Shown: piece after piece, positions 24,271 through 37,530 of the stretch | Layout of the letters: each line of letters starts with the position of its first letter | How positions within the stretch are numbered: position 1 is the stretch's first letter | NCBI GenBank assembly: GCA_030704615.1 | Contig: CM060732.1 | Location: 68,245,053 to 68,309,052, forward strand | DNA from: Takakia lepidozioides | Taxonomy: Eukaryota; Streptophyta; Takakiopsida; Takakiales; Takakiaceae | Direction: 5' to 3' | DNA length: 64,000 nt | Program-made: the position numbers and the translations under genes | Notes under the pieces: model-generated | The model's database searches: none | What the model was told of the DNA's origin: nothing | What the model saw: only the letters and a program-made list of their open reading frames with translations

Positions 24271-27200
24271 AAAACCAAAAAATAAAAAATAAAAAATGTG
24301 ACATGTCACTAGTGATTGTAGTGCCCCAAGAGTCACCCAAGAGTCAATTAGTCTGCTGGTTATTTTTTCCAATTTGCGTTCATCCATTAATAAATTTCCA
24401 GGGCCACTGTCCCCTGTTCCGGGAAAAAAAGAAAAAGAAAAAAGAAAAAGAAAAAAGAGTCAATTAGTAAATAGGAGTTGCATCGTATCACTTACTGGTG
24501 CCTAGTTATCGTCTACTAGTAATTATAAGTTTCCACCTGTTGTCATATTTCTTTTTAATTAATTTGAGTAAAAGGGCCTCCGTCCTTTCTCTTAAATTTA
24601 AAAAACAAAATTGGAGTTTACTTTGAGTAAATCTGTATGTTTAGTTATTTTATAATAACCACTACGCAGTAGTTACTGCCTTATACTATAGACTTGCCGC
24701 TTTATTACTGCTACTGTACGTCAAAAGGCGACGCGGCCGGCAGTTTGCCGGCACGGTGCCCATCTGTCAGGGCCCGCCTTATATAGCGGTCGCTGTCAAA
24801 CTCACCTGCTATCGATATGGGATAATTGTCTGCCTGATTTGCCTTGTTTTCTGCGCATGCACTATACACTATACCTGCCCTTTTCTTTTTTTTTGTTTTT
24901 TTCCCTGCCTTACTATCACTATGGTTTTTTTTGCCTATGGCAAATAATGTAGCCCAAGCTTAAGGAAAAAAAATCTAGTGTAGTTTTTCCTATGTCAATG
25001 CAGAACATAAGGTCAACCTATGTATTTCGTGGACATTTCATGATGAAAGGTTCAGATTTTATCTGGCCTTTCTTTTGAAGGGCCCTGATATTTTTGCTAT
25101 TCATATTGAGCATTTTTGCAAGTTGAAGGGTATTGCAGTCTTCAAAAATAAACACCGCCCAGATCCATTTATTTTCTGTAAGCAAAAAATTAAATTTCTA
25201 ATAAAATATTTTTTCTCACCATTAATAAAATTTTAAATGAACTTTTAAAGGACCATGTATAATGCTAAGCTATGATGGTGGCACATCATAGGGACAGAGA
25301 CATTATAATGGGATATAAATCTATACATATGAATATGTGATGGTGGACTGGCTTGTGCAGCTTTGGATCATGCTGTGGGACCGTGAGCGGAATGGTCAAT
25401 TTCCGCTCCCATGAGTCGTCGTGTAAGGCCTAATATGGGGGATGAAGTAGAAAATTAAATAAGCTGTGGTCTGATTTGCAGTCCCGCTTCTTCACCGATC
25501 CGCAAGACGTCATCCCATAATGTTTCGATGGTACTATTACTATATACTGCACCGGTTGGAGGCTTGTCCGCGCAAATGCTACGGTTTGTCGTAATCTAAC
25601 ATTGGCACGTCGCTCTCGCATTGCTATTCCACCCGAGCATGGAGGTCAATGCTGCATTTACATTTTAAATGTACAGTTTAGTAATGGATTAACTGACCAT
25701 GTTGGAACTTCTCTCAACATTGGCGTCGTATGCAACTCTTTACCCTCCACACATCTTACGGCATTACGTGGCCCTCCCCAACACATGATTTCACAGACAT
25801 ACACTCGGTAGCGCCTATAAACGGTTGCAATATACCTTCACAAATGCACGCAATATTATCCCGCAGTCTGTAGCGCTCCCGGGCTCGACGACATGACAGG
25901 AAGTGGCAAATTCTTCCTATTTCCAGTCATCGACAATGCTGACTCTCACTAATTTCCAATAACCTAGAGCAGTCCGGTCGAAAGTGTACAAGAAGCTGAA
26001 ATGCAGCCACGTCCCCTCGCCCGTCAGAAGACGAAAACTCCAGCCAAAGCAGGTGTAACTAAGAGCCACAAACAAACAAAATAAAAAGATACAAAGGAGA
26101 CTTGTGAGAGTGTGTCCTCCAAGCTTCATGCCCTTCATCTTGGAATCTCTCCGGAGCAAGCTCACTCGCTCGATGCTTCCGAGAAACTGATCAAAGATGT
26201 GATCCAAGAGGCGAGGGCAAAGGAGATGAGGAAATACATCACAAAAGCATGGGGCTCCTGCCTCACCTGCCCCCCTACTACACCTTCCCACTACCCTCCC
26301 TCCTCACTTTTTCCACTTTCCCCAAAATCTATTGCGGGGCCTTCCGCTTGCCATGACACGCATTCTTGTGTCCAATCCCGTAGTCAGTTCGAAGTTGCAC
26401 TTGAAATGCTCGGAGCAAAAGCGAATTAGGTGAGGGGTTGTGCAAACAATAATTGTTAATACGATGGATGGACGGCGACACAAATTGACGGTTAAAATCA
26501 CACCCTTCCTATGGATTGTTTTGGATGAATATGCATGTGCCTGGATTCTTGACCCATTGTCCACAGCATGGACAGTGATGGATGAAAGTTCCGGCCACGA
26601 CCGAGACGGCCGTTAGGTGGGGGTGCATGCTCACCCCATGGTAAGGACGCTGACCTGTGCTTCATACCACCCTCTTGCCTCAACAATTGTAGGTACCAAG
26701 AAAGCGTGGGCTCGGCTTGCTGTTCCACCTCCTATCATGTGCCTTATAATCCAATTGCGGTACGATAAGCGATTGAACAGATTATCATCCTCGTCCGATA
26801 AGCCCATAATCCCACCAAGCAATAGTCCGTCCTAGCATACACAGATTATCATCCTCGTCTGATAAGCCCATAATCCCGCTAACAGATAGCCGGTCCTAGA
26901 GTACCTACACACTGGAGATTATCATCCTCGTCCAATGAGCCCATAATCCCGCTGACGGATATAGCACACTGTTAGCGAATAACTACTTCGTAACTAAATT
27001 TGTGGACCGAAATTTGAACTTGTTGAAGCTTGTCCGTCTCCATCAACCATTGGCCTTCCGGCCCGCTCATGATTATTATAACCACTCGCTTCACTAACTA
27101 TCATCGTTATCCCATCATTGGCACCGCAAAATATTCACTCCACTCCATCCGGGTGCGCATCGTAAAATGCATCAATTTCATCATTTCATGCATAATTAAT

Positions 27201-29215
27201 TAAAATATATCTAAATTATGTAAAATGAGATTCTATCCGATCTTAGGACTGATACTGGGAAGTTATCTGAGAAAAATAAAAAATGAAAATAAAAAGAGGG
27301 ATGATCAAGGAAGGAAGGAAGGGTAAAAGGACAAAAGGGAGAAAGTTACTGCAGTGAGAGGCGAGGCACATGGCGAGAGGAGGACAGGGCAGGGCGCGGC
27401 TGCCACGCACGCGCGGCCTGTGTTTGTGTTTGTGTTTGCGGGGTGCGGAGTTTTGCTGGACCCCTCTCTCTCTCTCGCTCCCACAAACTCTCGCACTCGC
27501 CCTGCCTTTACGGCATGTCGCTGCCTGTCTGACTCAAGATTCCAGTTGTGTTCTCGCAACGCCTCCATTCCATACAACCTCCTCGCGCTCTTGGGGTCTG
27601 CTTGGGTGGGAGGGTCGGGCCAATCTGATCTGACAGGTTCCTTCATTCTTCATTCTTCATTCCCCCGTTCATCTCTGGGGCTGCGTTCTGTTTTTTTTTT
27701 CGGGTTTGCACGGCTGCTCGGGTGGGTGTGGTGGATCCTGCCTGACAGTTTGGGAAGAGTTCGCAGGCTGCTGCATCTCGGGGTGTCTGTCTTGCCATCT
27801 TTGGGTTGGGTTTGCTTGTGTGGGTTCCTGCTTTTGTACACACGGGGAGGGGGATGCTGGCCATCTAACGGAATCGTGGCTGGAAAGTGGTTGGAAAGTG
27901 CTCGGTTGGAAAGTGCTGGGCCTTGACACAGATTATATCCGTTTTGCTTGTATCTAAGCTGTTCCTGTTCGCCGCTTTGCTTCACCGCTCTGGGGGTGTT
28001 GCTCTTTCTAGGAGTGTTTGAGTCCCTATATACCTTTCCCCGGTGCACATTCGTGCTTGCTCAGGCGTTGCGAGTGGGTTTGCCACCCGTTACCAGGTTT
28101 TCATCTCTCTCATTCTGCTTTCCCTTGTCAGGCTTGTTCTGGCTTTATGTGGGTCCCACTCTCTGTGCATAATGTTTTCTTCTTCTCGCTGGCTGCGGGT
28201 TACCTCCCTCGATTCTTCGCTTTACGAGCCTTGCTGCTGTCGAATATGACTTCTCCGGCCTCGCCTGCGCAAGCAGCCACATATGTGCCTGCCTGCGTGC
28301 AGCGGTTGTTGGGATTGTTGGCTTTTCGGATTTCCATGGTGCTAGAGCCCCCACCTGTCTCGTACTGCCGCCACGTCTGGCAAACGACATATCTTCACTG
28401 CCTATGTGCGGCTGTCTATTGTTCTAGGAGTGCATTGAGGACTAATGTTGTCCTTGCGTGAGGCCTTTGTAGGATGATAAGATTTCAGTTTTGGTGAGAA
28501 AATTTGGAACTTTTGCAGTCGATGGTCGCAGACCACAAGGTCTCAAGCCATTAGCTGGATCGGGTGGGTTTGATTAGCTTGAGACGAAGAATCTCGGGAC
28601 AAGTATGGAAGGTGGCTCATTTGCTCATGACGGAGACCTGAGTCTTCTTTACGCTCGCTTGGTACCTCTTCGAGAATCACATGGAGACTTTTCGTTTCAT
28701 AGGGCTTCTGAGAAGTTTCGCAATTTGGGTGGTTAATCTCCAAATTCCAGCATCGTGGAAGGGTCCTTTTCTGTCTCATGTTTCATTGGCCATGGATGCC
28801 ATACTTCCTGATATAGTCAGCCTTTGGTGATTGCTTCCCTTTGACAGTTTTCCACGTTTCTGATGGCCGTCGCAATGCTTTTAAGCATTTCTTGGGCCTT
28901 TCCGGTTCCAATTGACAGGGGATTCTTCAGGAGTGGCTTTTCTTCTCGTTGATGCAAATTTTCTACTCCTTCCTAGGTCTTAAGGCCCAAATGCCCTTCA
29001 TGATGGTTGATGGACTGAAAAGTAGAGCTGTAAGATCTGGGCACTCTGCACTTGAGATTTGGACACTCCTCCATACACTAAGTATTTGGGGAATGTGATT
29101 CCAAGCCTAATGTCTGTGCCCAGAACTCTTACTCTATGCACACCCAGCAAGCCTCATTCCTTTGCACTCTATCTCTCTAGTGTCCTTCTCATCACGGAGT
29201 CATACAGCCGCGCCC
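24271..29215. other. Mostly non-coding; weak traces
   Basis: No confident gene. A purine-rich (GAAAAA)n tract lies at 24424-24460. A plus-strand frame at 26112-26250 (HALHLGISPEQAHSLDASEK) has helical composition but no recognised family. From 27350 to 28470 the sequence becomes GC- and CT-rich, with long chance frames on both strands; this may be the promoter and a non-coding first exon of the gene at 29783. Confidence 0.4.
26775..26965. repeat. Three tandem copies, about 65-75 bases each
   Basis: The block GATTATCATCCTCGTC followed by AAGCCCATAATCCC (or close variants) occurs at about 26780, 26842 and 26917, each followed by a gap with CGGATA/CAGATA-like sequence and CGTCCTAG. Copies are similar enough to indicate recent tandem duplication. 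Confidence 0.85.
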
Positions 29216-29303
29216 CTCCTTGACATTTACATCTTGTTATCAGTCTTTCGGGTCACTGCTTAGCATTTGGTTTTTTCCTGACATCATTTTTTTTCCTTTG
29301 CAG

Positions 29304-29782
29304 GAAGGGAAAAGGAGTGGCAGAGCCAAAAAGCAGGCACTTGAAGAGACGAATTTGTGGGATACAACCTCATTATCGCATCAATGGCCTTATCTTGCAG
29401 CAATCTGGATATCTCTCCTGCGCTGCCTTACCCAACAGCCAGGAAACGCCCTTTGCTTAATAGATCGCTTTGACAGATGTCCAGTGATCGTTGAAAGCCT
29501 AGGTCCTAGTCTGGATTACTCAAGGCCATGTGCGTGCACTTACGGTGCCACACACTGTGAGGGATCGATCTGCATGTGGCATGACCAAGATAATTCAACC
29601 AAAATCTGCAGTTGGAAGGATCACACAGTGCTGTACAGCTGCCAGCCATTCTTATAGTGGCACCTATGGAGTACCTTCTAGATTGAAAAGAAAGAGCAGA
29701 TAGTTTGCAACAGTAATTGGAGGGTAGAGAGGGGAAGAGTGAGCACAAAGCAGGGTCAAACTGCTTGGGTGAGGGAAGGTGG
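29304..29782 (+). other. Probable 5' untranslated exon
   Basis: An acceptor-like TTTCCTTTGCAG ends at about 29304, and sequence from there runs without a good donor into the coding start at 29783. It is likely leader of the following gene. Frames inside it have no family signature. Confidence 0.35.
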
Positions 29783-32700
29783 ATGGAGTATGTCGAAATG
29801 CCAACACCGCCGAAGGCGATGCCAATGTTGGAGAAGCTTTTGTCAAATGAAGCTCTGGCAAGAATGACGGGTGCATCGTACACTGCAGCAGGGGCAGCTG
29901 CAGGAGGGTATCGGACTATGCCACTGCCAGTCTTCTCACATGTGAAACCAGCATCTCCTCCTATCTTGTCTATGGCTCAGCCAGGTGAGTTAAAGCATTC
30001 GTCTCAAATTATTTTTGACTTGTGTGTCAATTTCTTGCCAAACTTAATTGTGCATCAGATTGTATGAGGGTGGACATCGGTACGTCTTCTTCTTAAGGGT
30101 CACGGATGAACCGTCACATTTAGAGTGCCCGTGATTCCTGAAATTCTGAGTCTGAAGATATGAGTCTGGAGCTGGTAGAATTACTTGCAAATAGCTGAAG
30201 TAATGCACTAAGTGTACTTGTTTCATATAAGGAGAGTGTGATGTTACGGTGTGGCATGGACACTCTGGGCTTAGGGAGGGTGCATCGATTGTCTGCTATT
30301 CCATCTGCCTCTCTGAACCTCTCTCTTGCATCCACTCTCGCACTGGTTTGGTTCTATTGACTTAGGATGTCTGTGCCATGTCAGTTCTTTCTTGTTCTGA
30401 GAATGGTCCCCTACAGATAGTTATAGCGAGGTGTTTTATGATTCCAGGTGCTTCTGGAATTCCAGCATCAGAGCTGTCAAGAAGAGGGGGAATGCCAGCC
30501 TTTGCCCCAACAACAGCTGGGTCTTTGAGTGGACCGCTTTCCCATACACGGTCAGAGGGCGTACTTGGTGTTATGCAACTTCAAAAAGCTGCCATGGAGG
30601 CAAGATCCTTGCCTGTGGATGGTCGGAGTGAACAGAAAGGGAGGAAGAACACCCGAGAAGGGGGGGGGAGAGGGAGTAGAGGAGGGGGAGCTAGTAGGAA
30701 AAGAAGCAGGGTGGGGTTGGCGGTTGATCCCTCTGGTGCTGGAGGTGATGGAGCAGATGGTGGGTTTGGGCCCGGAGCTCCGGCCACTGCTAGAGTGCCA
30801 AGTGGCACTTGCCATCGTGCAGCCAATGGGGGTGTGTTTATTTCTTATTCACTGCTTATAAAGTTCTTTATTGAGTATTTGTTACACACCCATGTAATGA
30901 AGACCAATGCTGTGACTTGTGAACACTTTGTGTTCTCCGTCATCTCTTGGTTGATTGCAAGAATTCTTTTTTTCCTCTTAGGATTGGTACATAACTGTGA
31001 GCACAGGATGTTTCATGGAAGTCCATGTTGGAGCTTTGAAGTAATGAACCCTGTGATTGATAGTCACTCTAATCTCTTGAAAATTGCCAAACTGAGGCAT
31101 ATGATTAAAGTAGAGTCGCGATTAAAGTGTTGTTTCTCACTTGTGTTTGTTTTGCAGAAAAAGCTGAGAAGACGGTACCCCGAAAACAGACAGGGCAATC
31201 TGCAAAGAGGGGTGAAAAAAAGGCATCTCAGGCTGCTGCTGGGCTAGCAAATGATACACTGCTAACTAGGAGCTGCACAGGGAATGGCCCCCCTCCTGGG
31301 AGTACTGGAATCCTTGGTATGTGGCAAGCTCACCACTCTCGCATTCCAGTAATGTGTGGAGAGAGAGAGAGACGATAGACAGTTGGAGGGAGAAGCAGGA
31401 GAGGTAGAGACTTATGATGGAAAAAGTGGATTAGTTAGTTTTGTTGTTTCCTGATACAATGAGAGTTATTGAAGAAACATGTGGCTGATGGGCTTCTAGT
31501 ATTTTCTTCTCATATTTGCAGACATATACTGCCTAAAGACAAAGCCCATTGACTTGTCACGGTTTATGGAGGACATCCCCTTGAATGATCTGCTTACCGG
31601 GAACTACAAGCTGCCCCCAGTCCAAGCCAAAGGCCCTGACCCGAGGGAGCAAGCTGAGGTGAAACTGGATCAACTAATCACTGGGATTCTTCAATTTATG
31701 CCAAAGAGGCCATGTGGATCACAGGTCCCAATTGTCGCAAATACAAGTAAGAAGTGCGGGCGGAGAATGCTTGATCTGGAGGCTCTGTTGCAAGCAGAAG
31801 AGGATGATGGCTCAGGAATGCCAGATGGTAAATTTGACAGAGAGAAGGGAGGTGATAAGCTGCAACTGGCTGCCGAGAATGAGGTGATTTGTGTGTTTGA
31901 ATTGGCCCCCCTATATCTCATCTTTTCATTTTTCATTCAAGGATTGTTGAAGCAGTACACTAGACTAATGCTTTTCTTCATGTTGTTAGGGTGCTGGTGA
32001 CAAGGAAGCACGGGCTGGTTTAAAGCTATTAGATAAAGCAAATGGATCATCTTCACAATCATTATCCAAGTTCTCTGTGGATGACCTCCCAATGCACTCA
32101 CTGCAAGAATTTATGAGCCGACTGCAGCTTCCACCAAGCGAGCCATTGGAGGTTCTGGTAGCTAAGGCAGGAGTAGTGGAGGACACTACACACGGATTAG
32201 TAGAACGCCCGGGAATGTCCTCTGTACCCTCAAGCCGCTCGTACTATTGGAATCGCAGCATTCCTCCCCTCCCCTTTTCGCTACCTCCAGTTGGGCCTGT
32301 GAAGTCCGAGTTTGATCATGAGAAAGGATTGAAGAACGGAAAGATTAGTCAAAGGAGGTGGGCGACAACTGACGTTAGCAAGGGGTCCAAGGGATTGGCA
32401 GACAGTGTCTGCTGCCAGAAAGAGGATCCTGAGGCAAAGGGGGGCGACAGTGTCTCTATGGAAGAGAGAAGCTCAAATGGTCGACATAGTAGGAGATGTG
32501 AGGAAACAGACAAGTCAAAGATGCAATACCCAATGCAGATATGTTCCCCTGCCCTTCCTCAGACATCATCCCCATTCCAACCGTCAGGTGGACTTGGACC
32601 TCCAGCAGGGATTGTGGCTGCTACAGTAGCATCATCAGGTTTAGTGAAGGAAGAACCACGACAAGTACAGAATGCCATAGGCCTTAGCTCTTCTGGATGC

Positions 32701-34793
32701 CCATCAGATGCCATGGAAATTGATTCTCACAGAGAGGACACAGGGGCTGCAACTCCATGTGTGGAGGACAAACCTGAGAAACAAGGTGGAGCAAGTAGGT
32801 CATCTGTTAGCCCTGATGGTAGACAGCAACCAGGTTCCACCAATGCTATGCAGTCGATGGACATGCAATTGTCAAATCCAGGCAAGGAGGCAATTGACAC
32901 TCAGAATAGTAGACCAACGCCCATATTAGGGCCAGCAGGGGAGAGGGTGGGGGAAGCGGATAGAAAGGAGTTGGCAGAGGGTGCAGGACTTGCCGGCCCT
33001 GGTGTGAAATCAGGGTTTCCAGTCCTTGAAATTAAGGTGCAGGAGAATGGCCAATGCTCCTCTCCTCGGAATGATCTGCCAACAAGTTTACCAGGTGGGT
33101 TGGTCTATCTTGCAATTTTTAGAGTCACGATCCCCTGTCCCATGTCAGCTCCTATCAGAAACATGATACTGGAGATTCTGATCAGTTTTAAGAATTTGAG
33201 AGGCTAGGGGGTATGAAAGAGTGTTGCGAACTGTTCTGGAAAATGTGTGGCTGAAACTTGGCTTGCCAGCAACTCATTCTTCCGTGTGATAGTCTAGAGG
33301 GTCTACAGGGTCTACACTGACAAAGAGAACACCAGCAAAAACCATGGATGACAATTTTTTTGGTGAAAGTATGTCTATAGGCTTGTGGGCGTAGTGTTGG
33401 GTGTGAGACACAGAGACTGTCAGAGATGAATTCACGGAATTCAATTGACTGGGTTGTGACCATAAACCTCTGCCTGGTTTGTACAGAACAGAAAAGGTTG
33501 GGTGGAGGGCACGCTACATCTTGCCAATCTCTGTTGACGTAAATTATTGCTTGAACGTACTGCTTTCCAGGATTTCAACTTAATGTTGACATAGTAACTC
33601 ATTGAACCCTAGCTCCTATGGAGGCTCCCCATGTGATTGATACTGGTTGATAGTCCCTCATGAAAGCTCAGAAACTGGACATGCTATCAAACAAATAAAG
33701 TACACTGGATTTAAAGGTCTTTGGAGCATGTTCAATCTGTCAGGTTGGGGTGCATCCAAGATTTTTACAGTCCATTATTAGTTCGCCACTATGATCAGAA
33801 CCTGTCAATGCGTAGTACGTTTTCTTGGATGTTGATGAATGGTTTCGTAAACTCCTTGTGTTCAGACATTGGGAATGCAACATAAGTTGAATACCATCAG
33901 CTTTTGATTCTATGTGATGTTACTGTGTCACAGCGATGCCGTGCTCTCCAGGAGCCGAAGAGGCTGCTCATCTGTTATGCGTCTTGGCGAATTCCGTACC
34001 ACCAGTAGATTTGTTAAATCCCGAGGGTGATCGGGATAGACGGCGGCGCACGTTCCACCCTTATGGTGGGGCACCTACTCAGAGGGCATCGAAAGCGGCT
34101 AAGAACGGAACTTCAGGGACTGGAACAGCAGACCCCAATGGAGCAGCAGGGATGAAAGGAGGGGGTAGCAAAGAGACAGGATCGGTGGTGCCAGCCAAAG
34201 TCCTTGTTAGTGAGAGACGGAAAAGTCTCAACCAATTCAATGACACATGTGTGGCCGGCGAAAAATCTGCTACACCAATCACATCTGCCCGGGGGGGGCC
34301 ATCTCGGGTGGCTGGTGGGGCAGCTGTGGGTCCTCGCTCAAACCATACCTCCCATCGGACTGAGAAAGGGGGTGTTAGAGAGATCGGTGGAAGAGAAGGC
34401 TCGGGTAACCGTTCATGCAGGTCACTGTCGCCTGCTGGCGGTGCTACCCAGCTAAAAGCTTTGAATTCTGCTGGATCCAGCGGTATGAAGGGGGGCCCCG
34501 CAGGTGCTAAAAACATCCTGTTCTCTTCTGCAACGCAAGGAAGAGGAGCGGTCACTGGATTTTCAAAGATTCCAGCAGCAGGCAACTCACAGCGAGTGAT
34601 GGCTGGAGTCGGAGCCAAAACTACCCGACCACATTCAAATGGAGCTGTGATTTCTGTCTCTTCAGGGGTTGGGCTACCTGCTGTGGTACCTGGAAAATCA
34701 TTTAGGCCAAGTGTGGGGGCCAATGGGGAAGCTAGACAAAGAACATCCAAGACAGAGATAGGCTCAGTTCGGGGGAAATCCACAAGAGACTAG
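29783..34793 (+). CDS. Uncharacterised plant protein, 1023 aa
   Basis: Six exons in consistent phase: 29783-29984, 30448-30831, 31158-31316, 31522-31883, 31990-33094, 33934-34793. The start MEYVEMPTPPKAMPMLEKLL is chosen as the ATG that opens a conserved-looking N-terminus. Other blocks are a basic Gly/Arg patch in exon 2 (GRGSRGGGASRKRSR), DIYCLKTKPIDLSRFMEDIP then LNDLLTGNYKLPP (exon 4), MHSLQEFMSRLQLPPSEPLE and SIPPLPFSLPPVGPVKSEFD (exon 5), and AEEAAHLLCVLAN (exon 6). From memory this order (DIYxLK, LNDLL, LxLPP, LPPFPW-like) fits an unnamed family conserved in land plants. No enzyme motif, signal peptide or membrane segment is seen; most of it looks disordered. A nuclear role is a guess from the basic patch. 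A possible extra 3' exon lies at about 34902-34998. Confidence 0.75.
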
Positions 34794-35630
34794 GGTAAGA
34801 TTTCCCATATGTTCAAAACTGAAACCCCCCACATGTGATTGATAGAGTTTCTAGTGTCAATCCTTCATTCTTTACAACACACTTTCTTTGCCCTTGTTAG
34901 GATACATATATGGCATAGGGCAAAGATTTTCAAAGAATTACAAATTACGGGCCAGAGGCTATTTCCAGCGAAGTCACACCTACAGAGGTGTGCAAGAGTG
35001 AGTACTGCTATAGTTTGTCACTCATCTGTAAGATTACTGCTCAGGGGTGTGCAGCGCGCCCCCTCTGCTCTTTTCATCTGCTCGTTTTAAAAGCAGTGGA
35101 AGGAAAACGCTGCTGATTTTGAATAAGACACCCAATTGTTTACACAGTGAACTGCATAATGTCAATACTCAATAGTTGTCTGGCATTGGTTGGTAGGCAA
35201 TTGGACTGTGATCAAGTTTTATTATAGCACTGAAATCCTTTAACATTTTGAGAACAGACTTACTACTAGCAGTGAAACTGTTCTAGAATTTTGCAGATAC
35301 TGGCACTGTAGGAAGCATAATTCTCCCTTCATTAGAGTTGCCAGACAACATCTGTTGGTTCGAGCTTCTGAGATCAAGTGGATATAGCAAAGACTCCATA
35401 CTAGACAGATGCATACAGTGGCAAGTTGAGTCCTGCCACTACATGCAGATCCCTGCACTGCTAGCTCTCTTTCCAAATTGTTCTATTGGTAAATAATCAT
35501 CTCTGCCTGTTGGGAAATATGTAGAGAACTCCACCACAGGTTGCAGGCTGGAGATGAACCTTTGTCAAAACCAACACTTCAATCCTTCTTGTTCCCTTAG
35601 TATTCCCTTATATGTCTGCTGGAACTTTTT
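34794..35630. other. 3' flank, non-coding
   Basis: No gene seen. A short open frame at 34902-34998 following a TTAG acceptor could be an alternative terminal exon or 3' untranslated exon of the preceding gene. Confidence 0.4.
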
Positions 35631-35639
35631 GCCTTGGAG

Positions 35640-36240
35640 ATTACCCTTCTGAAGTATGGACTACCAAATGACCACTTCCATTTCCAATAAGCTTTGCCTC
35701 ATGTCGAATTAACTTTGCCTCACAATAAACTTTGCCTTGCTAATGGAGCATGATCTTATGAGACTTGGTTTAGCGATGCATGATATAATGGTCTGATGCA
35801 CACTTGGAAAGCCAAATGACCACTTTAATTTCCGATAAACTTGGCCTCGATTCCAGTAAACTTGCCTCATTTCCAGCAAACAGTGGCTCACTAATGGAGC
35901 ACAATTTAATGAGACTTGATTTAGTGATTCTTGGAAGGCCAACAACCGCTCTCTCTAGCAATAAACTTTGCCTCTCTTTCAATAAATGGATGATTCAGTG
36001 GGACATGATTGATGGTCAAACGGTAAACTGCGCTCTTAGAAGACTAAATGTCCACTTCCAATATATCGGTTCACTCAAAAAACCTTAGATCTCTTAATGA
36101 TTCTTTAAAAGATGCTTGTGATGTCTAAACAATCATACTAGTGGAACCGAAACATGAATTAATGAAGCATGATTTGTTGGTCAAACGACAGCCTTGGAAG
36201 ACCAAATGCTCATTTCCAATACATCATGCTTCATTAAACG
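35640..36240. repeat. Degenerate repeat, units about 150 bases
   Basis: Recurring blocks are CCAAATG-CCACTT (35665, 35812, 36045, 36203), AATAAACTTTGCCTC (35723, 35958) and AATGGAGCA or AATGAAGCATGAT (35742, 35893, 36159). They recur in the same order at roughly 150-base steps. No coding content. Confidence 0.6.
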
Positions 36241-36810
36241 ATTCTTAAATCCTCTAAAATTCCCTTAAAACGTGCTTGTGTTTAACAACCAGTCAAACTA
36301 GTGGAGCAAAGACATTTGTAGATCCTCTAAAGATCCTTTTGCTCAATACACAATCACACTAATGAAGCTAAACATTGTTAATTGTTTTTAAAATATGCTT
36401 TTATTCAATAATTGTTTTCATTCACATTAATGGAACTGAGACATTTTCAGATCCTCTAAAGATCTGTTAAGAGATTCTTTTGTTCAGTACACCATCATAG
36501 TAGTGCAACTGAGAAATTCCCAGATCCTTTAAAGATCCTTTAAAAAAATTCTTTTGTTCAGTACACAATCACGTCTAGTGCAACGAAGACATTCCCAGAT
36601 CTTCTAAAGATTTTTTAAAAGTATGCTTTTATTTTGTACAATCGCATTAATGGACTGAGCTGAGACATTCTTAGATCATCTAGAGATCCTTCAAAAATGT
36701 TTGTGCTTCGTAGCTCGTCACACTACTCAAGCAAAGATATTCCTAGATTTATAAAGATCCTTCAAAGGATGTTTGTATTACTCGTATTGTTTAAAGAAAA
36801 ATCAGAAACA
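36086..36810. repeat. Tandem repeat, about 9 units of about 74 bases
   Basis: The block AGATCCTCTAAAGATCCTTT or a close variant recurs at about 36088, 36246, 36321, 36451, 36525, 36598, 36675 and 36747. It is followed by a TTTTGTTCAGTACA-like segment, then CACACTA-TGGAAC-GAGACATT. Units are 72-76 bases where spacing is clear. The array is diverged, hence old. Confidence 0.8.
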
Positions 36811-36923
36811 TGCTTAGCTTTGTCTGTCTACTCAACTGTCACTCTGAGTCGGATACAAGCCACCTTTGTGCAGGACCTGCGTTGGACCCGTTAAAGTAGT
36901 AACACCTAAATGTGTGCGTTTAA

Positions 36924-37526
36924 CCCTTAAACGCCCATCGAGCCCAAAAATGGGCGTTTGTCCTCTTTGAAGGTTAATATCTTTTTGAGATTTTGGCGAA
37001 ATTTTGTGAAATCTGTGTCGTTGAGAGGCCCCAGAAGCTGGCCACCTGCTGCCATTTACCGATTGAGCAGATCATGTGTGGTTGCAAAGTTTAGGATTTT
37101 CAAGTGCGAGAGGGTCTGCTGGGCCCCTCCCGCCACTCTCGCATGCTGGCCCCCAGCGGGCTGCTGACACCTGCACAATAGTTGAAAAGAAAATACTACC
37201 CCCCAGACTATGGACTGAGAGCAGATTCAGCTCAAATGAATCTCATCCCGTCGCTCAATTTCCAGATTTACCAATTACAATTTCATTTTTCCTATTTTTC
37301 AACTAGACTGTTCTCAAATGAAGGGTTTTTGCCCTTTCATGTAAAACCAATTTTTCTTCGTAGCTACCATTTTGACATTACTTAATTACATATTTTTTAA
37401 ATATCAATAAATCTATCTGTCAAATATTATTTTTTCATCAAAATTAAAAATAATTATTAGAAAATCTGAATTAAATTTCATCGTATACTCCAAGCCCTAA
37501 TGGTTTGAAGGTGCATATGTGAAGGG
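36924..37526. mobile_element. piggyBac-like non-autonomous element (603 bp)
   Basis: The element is flanked by TTAA (36920-36923 and 37527-37530) and its ends read CCCTT...AAGGG, the piggyBac signature. Its left end carries a hairpin with 10-base arms (AAACGCCCAT, 36929-36938; ATGGGCGTTT, 36950-36959). It encodes no transposase. The left end CCCTTAAACGC matches that of the larger TTAA element at 47694. Confidence 0.65.
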
Positions 37527-37530
37527 TTAA

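Noticed and set aside
25917-26291. Minus-strand frame with a hydrophobic stretch
   Set aside because: One membrane-like segment alone, no homologue recognised, and an equally plausible frame on the other strand; not enough to call a gene.
27354-28461. Open frames of up to 190 codons on both strands
   Set aside because: Composition follows the GC/CT-rich DNA, frames overlap on both strands and no family motif is present; more likely promoter and leader.
34079-34783. Minus-strand 234-codon open frame
   Set aside because: Antisense shadow of exon 6 of the uncharacterised gene; no independent evidence.
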